From positions 1-64,000 of the forward strand of contig JAFGLV010000139.1 in the NCBI GenBank assembly GCA_016927855.1: 64,000 nucleotides of DNA. The letters are read 5' to 3'. Positions 32,529 through 41,360 of this stretch are shown here, in pieces. Source of the DNA: Sedimentisphaerales bacterium. GTDB taxonomy: Bacteria > Planctomycetota > Phycisphaerae > Sedimentisphaerales > Anaerobacaceae. Made by a program: the position numbers and the translations under genes. Below the pieces are notes generated by a model. It saw nothing but the letters and a program-made list of their open reading frames with translations. It ran no database searches and was not told the origin of the DNA. Every line of letters begins with the position of its first letter. Position 1 is the stretch's first letter.

Positions 32529-33953
32529 CTATTGCAGATTCATGTCAGTACAATTTCGCAAATCCACCGGGCGACCGTCGCTCGTATCGAGCGAGACGTT
32601 CTCGAACCGCCAGCCTTGCGCATTGGCGATCCGGCCGGCCGAGCGGGTCTCGATCCGGACGTCCTGGAAGCGGAAGTTCTTGACGATCGCTTCCGGCATG
32701 CCGGAGGCGGAGATCGCGGTGCGCCCGCCGGTGACCTTGATGTTGGAGAAATACACGTCCTTGACCTCCGGGATGCCTCTTTCGGGCGGCTCGACCTTCT
32801 GGAGCATGGTCTTCCAGTGGGCCGGGATCGTGTTCGGATCGTACTCCTCCGGCAGGCTCGAATAGCTGTAGCTGGGGTTCCAGTCCATCGCGACCTCGAC
32901 GACGGTACCGACGCCGTTCATCTCGATGTCGCGAAAGCGGATGTCCTCGACCGTGCCGCCGCGGGTCTTGGCGGATTTGAAACGCAGGCCGACCCCGGTG
33001 CCTTCGGCCTTGAGATTGTGCGCGATCAGGTGGCGGATACCGCCGGAAGTCTCGCTGCCGCAGGTGACGAGCCCGCCGCCTTTGCGCGAGATGCAGTCGC
33101 GGATCACCACGTACTCGGTGGGACGATTGACGCGCAGCCCATCCCAATCGCGTCCGGCCTTCAAGCAGAAGTTGTCATCGTTGCAGTCGATGTCGCAGTT
33201 CTGCACCAGGATGAACGAGGACGAATCGATATCGATCCCGTCGGTGCTCGGTCCGCTGCCATCGACGTTGTTGCGGATCACCAGCCCGTCGACGGTGACG
33301 TTCTGCGAGTAGAGGATATGGACGGTCCAGAAGCCGGCCTGCTTGAGCGTCAGATGCCGCAGTGTGACGTTCGTCGAACGCGACACGAGAAGCGTGCGCG
33401 GCCGCTTGCAGTCGTAGTCCACGATCCAGCGGAGGCCCTTGGGTTCGTATTCGTCGCGGCGCATCGTCCAGTACTTGTCCCAGAAGGGCTTGCCTTGCGC
33501 GTGAATCGTCCCTTCGCCTGAGATCATGACGTTGTCCTGATCCAGCACGTTGATCAGCGCGGCAGGCCAGCGCATCTCGATGCCGGCTACGCGCGTGTCG
33601 ATCTCCGGATAGTCCGCCAGGTCCTGGCTGCCCAGGATCGTCACGTCCTTATCGATGCGCAGATCGACACCGGCTTTGACGAAGATCGAGCCGCTCAGAT
33701 AGGCGCCACGCGCGAAGACGACGATCCCGCCTCCCTGGGCGGCGCAGGCGTCGATGGCGGCCTGGATGCCTTTCGTCGCGAGGGTCTCACCGTCATTGAC
33801 GGCGCCGTAGTCGGCGACCTTGAAGACTTCGGGCCGGTGTGGCGTGCTCCGCGCGCCGGCTTGCCCGACCCATGACGGTAACTCAGCGCTTGGGGATTGA
33901 ACGCCGACCGCGGCGCTGCACATCGCGAGCATGAGAATGAGAGCGGATCGCAT
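32529..33953 (-). CDS. Exported GH28 polygalacturonase-type glycosidase
   Basis: The 474-residue protein has a signal peptide (ALILMLAMCSAAVGV) and the GH28 right-handed beta-helix. It begins with FKVADYGAVNDGETLATKGIQAAIDA and shows catalytic motifs STDGIDID and NDDNFCLKAG. The usual GHG and RIK motifs are replaced by GSETSGG and RFK, which places it with the divergent bacterial GH28 proteins that act on galacturonan or rhamnogalacturonan fragments. AGGAGG lies six bases before the ATG at 33953; a GTG at 33968 overlaps that site. It is between the GH3 and GH5 genes on the same strand. Exact substrate unknown. Confidence 0.88.
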   Translation of the reverse strand: MRSALILMLAMCSAAVGVQSPSAELPSWVGQAGARSTPHRPEVFKVADYGAVNDGETLATKGIQAAIDACAAQGGGIVVFARGAYLSGSIFVKAGVDLRIDKDVTILGSQDLADYPEIDTRVAGIEMRWPAALINVLDQDNVMISGEGTIHAQGKPFWDKYWTMRRDEYEPKGLRWIVDYDCKRPRTLLVSRSTNVTLRHLTLKQAGFWTVHILYSQNVTVDGLVIRNNVDGSGPSTDGIDIDSSSFILVQNCDIDCNDDNFCLKAGRDWDGLRVNRPTEYVVIRDCISRKGGGLVTCGSETSGGIRHLIAHNLKAEGTGVGLRFKSAKTRGGTVEDIRFRDIEMNGVGTVVEVAMDWNPSYSYSSLPEEYDPNTIPAHWKTMLQKVEPPERGIPEVKDVYFSNIKVTGGRTAISASGMPEAIVKNFRFQDVRIETRSAGRIANAQGWRFENVSLDTSDGRPVDLRNCTDMNLQ

Positions 33954-33988
33954 AGGTGTCCTCCTCACAGGCCGTCCTGTGTGTGGCT

Positions 33989-35896
33989 TCAGTACCTCAG
34001 GCCGTAGCCAAAGGCAAAGAGCGGATCGTAGTTCTCATCGCCGACGTTGATCGGGAGTTGGTCCACCGAACGCGGCCAGGAGAACGAGAGTTTGCCGGAC
34101 GGCTTGTAGTCGCCGAACAGGACGTCCGCGACCCCTTGGCCTTCCGTGCCGGGCAGCCACGCGGCGATAAACGCGTCAGCCTTTTCGATGGCGTCCGTTA
34201 CGACCATCGGGCGACCCGAGATCAGGATCACGACCACGGGAATGCCGGCGGCTTTCATGTTGTCGATCGCGGCGACGTCCGCTTCGTCGAGCTCGAGGTC
34301 ACCGTCATCGCCGTTGCCTTCGGCGTAAGGTCGCTCGCCGACGATCACAACGCCGACGGTCGCGCCGGCGCCTCCGGTGCCGTCGGCGGCGAAGGTCACT
34401 TCAGTATTCGCGGAAACCGTGTTCTTGATCGCGGCCAGGATGGTCGTGCCGCCGGTGGTAACGTCGCCGCTGCGACCCTGCCACTCGACGGTCCAGCCGC
34501 CGCACTGATTGCCGATATCGTCGGCGCTCTTGCCGCCGACGTGGATGCGCGCGGCGCTCTTAGCCAGCGGGAGTGTCTTGTTCTCGTTCTTGAGCAGCAC
34601 GAGCGACTGGCGGACGGCGTCACGCGCGACGGCGCGATGCTCATCCGAACCGAACTTGCTCCACCGGCTGCGATCCGCCAGTTGCGAACGGCCCTTGTCC
34701 AGCAGACCCATCACGCACTTGACGCGCAAAATGCGCGTCACGGCGTCGTCGATGCGCGACATCGGAACGGTGCCCTCCTCGACGAGCTGCTGGAGGTTGT
34801 TGAAGAACTCTGCGTAGCGATTCGGGACCATGCCCATGTCGATACCGGCGTTGATCGCCGTCGCGATCGAGCCCTTGTAGTCCGACCGATCGATCATGCT
34901 GATCGCGCTGTAGTCGGAGATCAGGAAACCCTGAAAGCCCAACTCCTCTTTCAGGATTTCGGTGAGCAGCCGCTTACTGGCGGTACACTTGACGCCGTTC
35001 CAACTGCTGTACGAAGGCATGATTGTCGCGACGCCGGCGTTGACCGCGTCGATGTAGGGCGGCAGGTGAATGCGACGGAGCGTCTCTTCGTCGATCGGCA
35101 CGTCACCGGCATTGAGCCGGATACGCACGCCGCTGCGGGTGGCCCGCGCCGTGCCGCCGAAATTGCGGTTGTCACCGGCCTGGCCGCCGCGCCGGCCCAT
35201 CGAGGAGATCGGTACGGTGCCGCCATCGGCGATGTAGTGTTTGGCGCAGGCGGCAATCGAGAGCGGATCGCTCAGATCGCTACCCTGCAAACCGCGCACC
35301 GCCGCGGCGCCGAGCACCGACGCGATCTTCGGCTCTTCGGAAAAGCCCTCGTAGGTGCGACCCCAGCGCTCGTCGCGTACGACTGTCACACACGGCGCGA
35401 AGGTCCACTGGATGCCGGTCGCGCGCGTCTCCAGCGCCGTGATGCGCGCGATCTTCTCGACCAGGTCGGGATTGTTCGTGCAGCCGAGTCCAATGTTGTG
35501 AGGGAAAATCACGGCGCCGAGCACATTGCTGTGACCATGCACGGCGTCGACACCGAACAGCAGCGGGATACCCAGACGCGTCTTGAGCGCCATGCCCTGC
35601 GCGTGGTCGTAGACGTCGGTCCAGGCCTGGAGGTTGTTGCCCGCCTGCGGGTCCGAGCCGCCGCCCATCAGGACCGAGCCCAGGTAGTATCGTTGGATGT
35701 CAGTCTTGTCGCGCATGCTCGCGAAGTCAGGCTGGATCATCTGGCCGACCTTCTCTTCGAGCGTCATCTGCGCCAATAGCTCCTTGGCCTCCGCATCGTA
35801 CGCGGAGAACGGCTTGGTCTGCGACGCGGCGGAAATCGTTGGACTCAGCAACAACAGCGACGACAGAAGGCCTCTAGCGAACAGCGGCATTCTCAT
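33989..35896 (-). CDS. Exported GH3 beta-glycosidase
   Basis: The 635-residue protein has a signal peptide ([14 protein letters not shown]), the GH3 N-terminal barrel ([13 protein letters not shown]... [17 protein letters not shown]... [11 protein letters not shown]) with the nucleophile Asp in [10 protein letters not shown], and the C-terminal alpha/beta-sandwich domain ending [11 protein letters not shown]. Its length and motifs resemble two-domain beta-glucosidases/exo-glucanases (ExoP, barley ExoI type). The start is ATG 35896, with GAGGAG eight bases upstream; the frame is open to 36298, but that stretch overlaps the GH53 gene and is not family-like. It likely trims oligosaccharides released by the neighbouring GH5, GH28 and GH53 enzymes. 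Glucosidase against galactosidase or xylosidase cannot be decided. Confidence 0.92.
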   Translation of the reverse strand: MRMPLFARGLLSSLLLLSPTISAASQTKPFSAYDAEAKELLAQMTLEEKVGQMIQPDFASMRDKTDIQRYYLGSVLMGGGSDPQAGNNLQAWTDVYDHAQGMALKTRLGIPLLFGVDAVHGHSNVLGAVIFPHNIGLGCTNNPDLVEKIARITALETRATGIQWTFAPCVTVVRDERWGRTYEGFSEEPKIASVLGAAAVRGLQGSDLSDPLSIAACAKHYIADGGTVPISSMGRRGGQAGDNRNFGGTARATRSGVRIRLNAGDVPIDEETLRRIHLPPYIDAVNAGVATIMPSYSSWNGVKCTASKRLLTEILKEELGFQGFLISDYSAISMIDRSDYKGSIATAINAGIDMGMVPNRYAEFFNNLQQLVEEGTVPMSRIDDAVTRILRVKCVMGLLDKGRSQLADRSRWSKFGSDEHRAVARDAVRQSLVLLKNENKTLPLAKSAARIHVGGKSADDIGNQCGGWTVEWQGRSGDVTTGGTTILAAIKNTVSANTEVTFAADGTGGAGATVGVVIVGERPYAEGNGDDGDLELDEADVAAIDNMKAAGIPVVVILISGRPMVVTDAIEKADAFIAAWLPGTEGQGVADVLFGDYKPSGKLSFSWPRSVDQLPINVGDENYDPLFAFGYGLRY

Positions 35897-35940
35897 AACG
35901 TGGCTCCTCGATTGGCGAAGGGTCGGATCCCTGTCCGGAC

Positions 35941-37056
35941 CTATTGGATTCTCGTCTGCCCGTCCAGACGCCAGGCCGGACGCGTATATTTCTCGAATGC
36001 GTGAATAATCGGCTGAGCGTTGCCCTCCCGGTCGAAATAGCCACGGCTGCGCATCGTCGGCTCCCACCAGAAGACGCCCCTTCCCAGACCGTTGGGGGTA
36101 GCCATCACGATCTCGTTGACCGCCTCCAGCCACTGTCGCTGTCCCTCGGGGCTCTCGGGGAACGGGCCCGGCTGCTCGCGGAAATACCGGCTCGGCTCGA
36201 AATAGTAGCCGGTCTCGACCAGGATAATCTCCTTGCCGAATTCCAGCGCTGCGAATCTCAGGTTGTCCCACAGGTCCAGCAGCGTGCCGTGCGACCACGG
36301 ATAGAAGGAAAGACCGATCACGTCGTAGTCGACCTGGTACTCGCGCATCTTCTCGAAGAAGTTCCTCGTCAGCGGAATGTCACCGCCGTGATCGACGTGG
36401 ATCATGATCTTCGGCAACGCGTCTGAACCTGCGCCCTCCTTGACGCCTTCGATGCCGGCCTTCAGATAGTCGGCCAGGTTCGACCAGTTACTCTTCGGCT
36501 CGTCGCGTTCGGGATACAGCCTGCCGTCGGGCCAGAGGAAACCGTTGCCGATCTCGTTGCCGATCTGGACCATATCGGGCAGCGCGTTCGCGTCGGCCAG
36601 CGCCGCGATCGTGTCGCGTGTGAATTCGCGGACCGCCGCGACCCGCTGTTCGTGCGTCAGGTCGCGCCAGGCGCTGGGCGTCGGCTGGGTCGTGGGATTG
36701 GCCCAGCCGTTGGAGAACATGAAGTCCAGGAGGAACTTGAAGCCGGACTGCTTGATGTCGGCGCCGGCCGCTTTGACGTAGTCGAGATTCTGCGGCAGAC
36801 GCCGCACCGGCGCATTGCAGATATGTACGCGGGCCCAGTTGTAGCCGTGATCCTTGAACAGTTGCAGGCCCGGCTTGACGACACCGTCGTCGCGGTACTG
36901 AACGCCCTGCTCGTCTCGTTGCTTGAGGAACGACACATCCAGCCCGAAGGCATAGTCATTCTCGTAGGGCAAGCTGTTCGCAGGACTGCGCAGCGGCGTC
37001 AGTGCTATACACGTGACGATTACGACAATTGTAGTGTGTGACTGTCTTTTTCTCAT
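35941..37056 (-). CDS. GH53 endo-galactanase paralogue with altered substrate motifs
   Basis: The 371-residue exported protein is related to arabinogalactan endo-beta-1,4-galactanases. It keeps the start [15 protein letters not shown], the acid/base Glu 168 in [15 protein letters not shown], and the nucleophile Glu in ILVETGYY. It differs from its neighbour and from typical GH53 in the substrate cleft: NWARVHIC replaces the usual WIRLRL, and [14 protein letters not shown] replaces the usual HYSDTWADPGKQ. Both replaced stretches are normally among the most conserved. It is probably active on a different glycan or with other specificity. It lies 39 bases after the second GH53 gene, clearly a tandem duplicate. 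Confidence 0.88.
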   Translation of the reverse strand: MRKRQSHTTIVVIVTCIALTPLRSPANSLPYENDYAFGLDVSFLKQRDEQGVQYRDDGVVKPGLQLFKDHGYNWARVHICNAPVRRLPQNLDYVKAAGADIKQSGFKFLLDFMFSNGWANPTTQPTPSAWRDLTHEQRVAAVREFTRDTIAALADANALPDMVQIGNEIGNGFLWPDGRLYPERDEPKSNWSNLADYLKAGIEGVKEGAGSDALPKIMIHVDHGGDIPLTRNFFEKMREYQVDYDVIGLSFYPWSHGTLLDLWDNLRFAALEFGKEIILVETGYYFEPSRYFREQPGPFPESPEGQRQWLEAVNEIVMATPNGLGRGVFWWEPTMRSRGYFDREGNAQPIIHAFEKYTRPAWRLDGQTRIQ

Positions 37057-37095
37057 AATCTGGTCGGGAAGCTGGTCCTGGGCAGGGGCCAGGAA

Positions 37096-38160
37096 TCATT
37101 TGCCGCGCGTCCACTTGTCGAACACGTTGATGACGGGCAGCGCGTTGCCGTCGTCATCGAACATGCCTCTGCTCCGCAGGCCGCCGGTGACGGCCGGCTC
37201 CCACCAGAAGATGCCGATCCCGCGATGGTTGGGCGTGCTCAGCAGCAGGCGATGCACCTCGTCGAGGAATTGGGCCTGCCCCTCGGGGGTCTCCGGGAAC
37301 GGCGCCGGCTTGTTGCGGTATTCCGCCCGCCGCCAGTTGTAGGCCACCTCGACGAGCATGATGTCCTTGTCATATTCGTTGGCCATGAAGTTTAGGTTCT
37401 CGCGCAAGTCAAGCAGGCTGCCGTGCCACCAGGGATAGAAAGACTGCCCGATGACGTCGTAGGGCACGTCGTAGGTGTTGAGCTTGTCGAAGAAGTACTT
37501 GGTCCGGGCCAGATCGCCGCCTCGGTCGATGTGGATCATGATCCTGGGTCGTGGCGCGTCGCCGGCGCCGGCCTGGACGCCTTCGACGCCCGCCTTGAGC
37601 AGCTCGGCGAAGTTGTCCCAATTCTGAGGCAGCCTTCCGTCGGGCCAGAGCATCCCGGGCGTGATCTCGTTGCCGATCTGCACCATGTCGGGCATCGCGC
37701 CGCCTTCGCGGAAGGCCGCGACCGTGTCGCGCGTGTACTCGAGAACCGCCTGGACCAGCTCGGCGTGCGATTTGCCTTCCCACGCGGCGGGGATGTACTG
37801 CTTGCCGGGATCGGCCCAGGTGTCGGAGTAGTGGTAGTTCAGCAGGAACTTGTAGCCCATCGCTTTGGCGTCGGCGGCCAGGGTCTTGGTGTATTCGAGA
37901 TCGTTCGGCAGCCGGGTCGGCGTGTGGAAGAGCCTCAGCCGAATCCAGTTGTACCCGTGGTCCTTGAAGATCTGCAGGCCCGGCTTGGGCTCGTTGGCGT
38001 CCTTGAAGACCGTCCCTCGGTCCTCCGCCTGCTTGAGAAAGGACAGGTCGGCGCCGATCGCATAATCGGCCGCGTACGCCATCGCAGGCAACGATACTTG
38101 CACAAGCAGGAAGACAAGGAGAAACAGAAGTCTCATGCGGGATGCGTTCCGGCTGTTCAT
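37096..38160 (-). CDS. GH53 arabinogalactan endo-beta-1,4-galactanase
   Basis: The 354-residue exported enzyme should cut beta-1,4-galactan, the side chain of rhamnogalacturonan I. It has a signal peptide (LLFLLVFLLVQVSLPAMA) and the canonical GH53 motifs: [28 protein letters not shown], acid/base Glu 165 in QIGNEI, and the nucleophile Glu in MLVEVAY. AAAGGAG stands about ten bases before the ATG at 38160. It is the first gene of a minus-strand run of GH53, GH53, GH3, GH28 and GH5-methyltransferase with short gaps, which I read as one operon. The gap upstream (38161-38513) holds repeats and a hairpin, no further gene. Confidence 0.93.
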   Translation of the reverse strand: MNSRNASRMRLLFLLVFLLVQVSLPAMAYAADYAIGADLSFLKQAEDRGTVFKDANEPKPGLQIFKDHGYNWIRLRLFHTPTRLPNDLEYTKTLAADAKAMGYKFLLNYHYSDTWADPGKQYIPAAWEGKSHAELVQAVLEYTRDTVAAFREGGAMPDMVQIGNEITPGMLWPDGRLPQNWDNFAELLKAGVEGVQAGAGDAPRPRIMIHIDRGGDLARTKYFFDKLNTYDVPYDVIGQSFYPWWHGSLLDLRENLNFMANEYDKDIMLVEVAYNWRRAEYRNKPAPFPETPEGQAQFLDEVHRLLLSTPNHRGIGIFWWEPAVTGGLRSRGMFDDDGNALPVINVFDKWTRGK

Positions 38161-38400
38161 GGGTCTTGACTCCTTTCCCGGTCGAATGGATGAGGCAACG
38201 GCCTACTTTGGAGAGAGATTTTAGCCCATCGGCCCGGCCGGCTGCAAAGGTCTTTTTTCGCGGGAGGGTCCGGCAAAGGTCTGACCGAGCCTCGTAGGTG
38301 GAGTGCGCGGGCCACGACGGCCGATGACCATTGTCATTCTGACCAGGGGCGAAGCGCGCGGAGGAATCTGGTCGAGAGCGGAATCGACGCGCACGAGAAA

Positions 38401-38424
38401 GGGCCGGTGCGTGTGGTCCGGCCC
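38401..38424 (-). terminator. Hairpin between M56 gene 2 and the GH53 operon
   Basis: The perfect 7-bp arms GGGCCGG (38401-38407) and CCGGCCC (38418-38424) have a 10-base loop, followed on the minus strand by TTTCTCG. It lies in the 352-base gap 38161-38513, about 90 bases after the stop of the M56 gene. The same gap also contains a TCGAG-type repeat arm near 38334 and the repeat at 38437-38521. Confidence 0.55.
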
Positions 38425-38436
38425 GTGGGTGTTGTC

Positions 38437-38521
38437 GTTTGTAGTGACGCCGTGAGGCGTTGTTGCGACGGACGAGACTGCCTCTCGCCCGTGCCTCTGC
38501 CCTTGCGGGCACACTACAAAC
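38437..38521. repeat. Inverted repeat with GNRA-hairpin element at the M56 gene's stop codon
   Basis: The perfect 10-bp arms GTTTGTAGTG (38437-38446) and CACTACAAAC (38512-38521) bound this repeat. On the minus strand GTTTGTAGTG is followed by the hairpin TGCCC-GCAA-GGGCA (38511-38498), the same element as at 32492 and 55102. The TAG stop codon of the M56 gene lies inside the arm, so the repeat supplies the end of the protein. Confidence 0.7.
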
Positions 38522-41360
38522 CAGGGCTACCGGCTGCCGAAGCCGACCGAATCTTGATCGACCCGACGTTGCTCGTCACATCCAGCTTGTCGGCGCCGGC
38601 GCCCAGGACGCCGGTGGCCGTGCTGCCCAGCGCACCTCGCGCGTCGCCGGCTCGTATGACGCTGGCGCTGGTGATGTCGAGTGGCACGTCGCTCTTGATG
38701 GCGCCGACTCTGGCTGACGCGTTGACCTTGATCGAAGGATCGGGCGGCAAAATGACCTCAATATCACCCGTGTTGGAGGAGAGGGCGACCTTGCCTTGCA
38801 GGTTCCGGGTGCGGATGGCTCCGACGTTGGTCCTGACCTGCACCGTCGAATCGTGCAAGTCGGCTACGCGGACGTCGCCGACGTTCTGTATCGCGCGCAG
38901 GATGATATCCTGCGGGACCGTCATGTCGAAGTGTACCTGAACTGTTTGGCGCTGCTCCTTGGTCATCTCCTCGGGGAACTGCACGCCGATCTCTACGACG
39001 TTGTCCCTGGGTGTGACCTGAATGAGGACCTGCTTGGCGATCTCCTCGGCCTGCTGCGGCGTGGCGCCCTTGGCCTCGATCTTGACCTTGATCGCGCAGT
39101 CCCGGCCGGGACCGCCTTGAAGCTTCAGCGACCCGACGTTGTTCTGTATTCTCAGCTCGGTCCCGCGTTTGAGCGCTTTGACGACGTAGTCGGCGTCGAC
39201 CGCCGCGGCGGCGGTCAGGGCCGGCGCGGGCGGACTCTCCGGAATCGCAATCTCAAGCAAGTCCGTCCTCGGCGACTCCTTCCTGGGCACAATCGCCACG
39301 ATGTCACCATCGTGTCGTTCCATCGCCAAACCCTTGGCCTGTAACGCGGATTCGAGCAAGAGGTACAAATCGCCGACCCGAATAGGCCCGCTGATCTTGA
39401 GCGCGACTTCTCCGGTGACAACATCCGGATCATAGATGAAGTTCAAGTTCGTGTGCTTGCCCAGCAGGTCCAGCAATTGGATCAGTTGCACCCGTTCGGG
39501 CAAGGTGATATCGAGCACGGCATCCTCATTCGGCACATTCACGAACAGGCGTCCCATCATCGGCAGATCGCCCAAGATCGGGACCCGTGACCTGGTGGCC
39601 GAAGTGGAGGTGGTACGCCCATGGGTCTGAGCGCCGGCCACGGTGTGCTCCGCCTCGCTCAGGGCGTGGTCGGCGTCAACCAAGGCGCCCGACATGTCAT
39701 GAACCCTTTGCTCGGCCGCATTCAGTTGTCTGTGAATCCTCTCGACCTGCTCGTGCGAGGGCCCGGCGGTTTCGTTGTCCGTCATCATCCAACGAACGGG
39801 AATTCTCAGCCATTGCCCCGGCCAGAGTCGGTCGGAACTATCGAGATGATTCGCTTTGGCGATTCGCTCAATGTTCTCGGGCCGGCTCCCCAATTCCCGT
39901 CCGTAGAACGTCTGGGCAATACTTGCCAGCGTGTCACCCTTCTTGACGGTGTGTGCGTTAAAGGGCTCGGGCCAACCTCGTTCTGCGACTTCCGTTTTCG
40001 CCTCAACCTTCGATGGGCCCGACTGTTGCTGACTTTGACGGAGCGCATCGAGCTGCTTTCGCAACTCCCGTTGCTGAGCCGTCAGCTCTTCCAGACGAGC
40101 CTGCAAAGCAGCGATCTCCGCCGCCGACTGATCGTCATGTTGCACGACTTCGGGCGACGATTCACGTGAAACCGCGTCCTGGGCCTGCCCCATGGGTAGC
40201 ACACAGGCCAGCATCAGGCCGACGATTGTGATAACGATGGTACGTTTCATTCTTCTATACCTCCAGGTAGGCTTGTTCAGCCAGTTGAGTCGAACTAATA
40301 GACGATTGGAATCTTCAAACAAACCGAGCAACCCCAGGCCCGGTTCGGTCCGCGTCGCGAGGAAACGTCGCGCCGTTTCGAGCAGCGTCTGGCGATAGGC
40401 GCCGGTGTCTTCGCGCAGCAGATTTGCCACCGTCGCGTCGCAACACAGCTCGCGCAGGTGATGGACCTGGCGGCGCACCAGCCAGAGCAAGGGGTGGTAC
40501 CAGTAAACGATCTGGAGCAGCATGTAGACGCCGTGCGCGAGCAGGTCGCCCCGCTTGACATGAGCCAGCTCGTGTAGGAGCATGTGCTCGGTGTCCCGGC
40601 GGGACAGACGCCCCAGATAACCGTGCGGCACGAGCAGGACCGGACGCAGCACTCCAAAGACAGCCGGACAGGTGACCTTGTCCGTTGCCACGACCCGAGG
40701 CAGATGGCGCAACCCCAAGCGGCCGGCACAGCCGCTCACTTGATTGTAGAAGGATTCGGGTAGTGGCGGCGCCTTCGATGCGCGCTTGTCCGCCTGGCTC
40801 AGCGAACGCAATCTAAGTACGAGAAAAGCAGCCAATACCGCCGCACCCGTCAGCCACAGCGCCATGGCATAAAACTGCCAAGCCAATTGCGGATTGGGGA
40901 TTGCGGATTGCGCATGGACGGACGCAGGCGGCACGTCGGGTGTGCCTAGCACACCGGCTTCTTCCGGCGCGACCTGTCGGTGGGCGAGGCCCATCCTGCT
41001 GTCGTCTGCCGCAAGCGGCAGCATGGGCAACTCGCTTGCCCATGCGGTCTGACCACCGCCGTCGCCAGGATCAGCATGGGCAAGCGAGTTGCCCATCCTA
41101 CGGTCGGCGGCGGTGTTCCATACCTCAGTTACCACAGGCGTCAGCCTGGGCGCGACGCTGCTGGGAAGCGACAACGTCGGGGGGAGAATCAGCTTGATCA
41201 GCACCAGCGACCACAGCGCGTACCGCAACTGCGGCCAGGTCCACTTGCGGGTGAGCCGGTCGATACAAGCTATCAAAACGATAAGCAAACCGACCTGCCA
41301 GAACATGGCTGCGGCCCAATTCCACCACAGGCCGCCGATTGTATTGAGCTGCTCAATCAT
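38514..41360 (-). CDS. M56 metalloprotease-sensor with LysM, secretin-like and adhesin-like parts, pair 2
   Basis: The 948-residue protein has a BlaR1-like N-terminal half: TM segments near 13-35, 45-66 and 160-182, zinc motif HELAHVKRGD with H263, E264 and H267, and TM4 at about 371-393. The rest is outside the membrane: a coiled coil (about 405-450), a LysM domain (about 470-522), a secretin-type motif VPILGDLPMMGRLF (about 592-605), a secretin N0/STN-like domain (about 620-690), and a DUF4097-like beta region (about 740-945). The start overlaps the blaI-like gene (41357-41360). Residue 371 is a Met with a signal-peptide-like stretch (MKRTIVITIVGLMLAC) and TGGAGG nine bases upstream, so a second, separately exported product is possible. 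The TM2-TM3 loop is built from repeats. Confidence 0.85.
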   Translation of the reverse strand: MIEQLNTIGGLWWNWAAAMFWQVGLLIVLIACIDRLTRKWTWPQLRYALWSLVLIKLILPPTLSLPSSVAPRLTPVVTEVWNTAADRRMGNSLAHADPGDGGGQTAWASELPMLPLAADDSRMGLAHRQVAPEEAGVLGTPDVPPASVHAQSAIPNPQLAWQFYAMALWLTGAAVLAAFLVLRLRSLSQADKRASKAPPLPESFYNQVSGCAGRLGLRHLPRVVATDKVTCPAVFGVLRPVLLVPHGYLGRLSRRDTEHMLLHELAHVKRGDLLAHGVYMLLQIVYWYHPLLWLVRRQVHHLRELCCDATVANLLREDTGAYRQTLLETARRFLATRTEPGLGLLGLFEDSNRLLVRLNWLNKPTWRYRRMKRTIVITIVGLMLACVLPMGQAQDAVSRESSPEVVQHDDQSAAEIAALQARLEELTAQQRELRKQLDALRQSQQQSGPSKVEAKTEVAERGWPEPFNAHTVKKGDTLASIAQTFYGRELGSRPENIERIAKANHLDSSDRLWPGQWLRIPVRWMMTDNETAGPSHEQVERIHRQLNAAEQRVHDMSGALVDADHALSEAEHTVAGAQTHGRTTSTSATRSRVPILGDLPMMGRLFVNVPNEDAVLDITLPERVQLIQLLDLLGKHTNLNFIYDPDVVTGEVALKISGPIRVGDLYLLLESALQAKGLAMERHDGDIVAIVPRKESPRTDLLEIAIPESPPAPALTAAAAVDADYVVKALKRGTELRIQNNVGSLKLQGGPGRDCAIKVKIEAKGATPQQAEEIAKQVLIQVTPRDNVVEIGVQFPEEMTKEQRQTVQVHFDMTVPQDIILRAIQNVGDVRVADLHDSTVQVRTNVGAIRTRNLQGKVALSSNTGDIEVILPPDPSIKVNASARVGAIKSDVPLDITSASVIRAGDARGALGSTATGVLGAGADKLDVTSNVGSIKIRSASAAGSPGL
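40884..41103. repeat. Palindromic repeats embedded in the M56 coding sequence, pair 2
   Basis: Two inverted 23-bp copies of ATGGGCAACTCGCTTGCCCA (41023-41045 and, reversed, 41073-41095) and a GGTGGGCGAGGCCCATCC block (about 40979) form a nested palindromic region from 40977 to 41103. A second short repeat, GGATTGGGGATTGCGGATTG, lies at 40884-40914. All are in frame on the minus strand and encode about residues 87-128 and 150-160 of the M56 protein, in the loop between TM2 and TM3. Confidence 0.8.

Noticed and set aside
33956-35779. Open frame of 607 codons on the plus strand
   Set aside because: It is antisense to the GH3 gene and has no domain or signal sequence.
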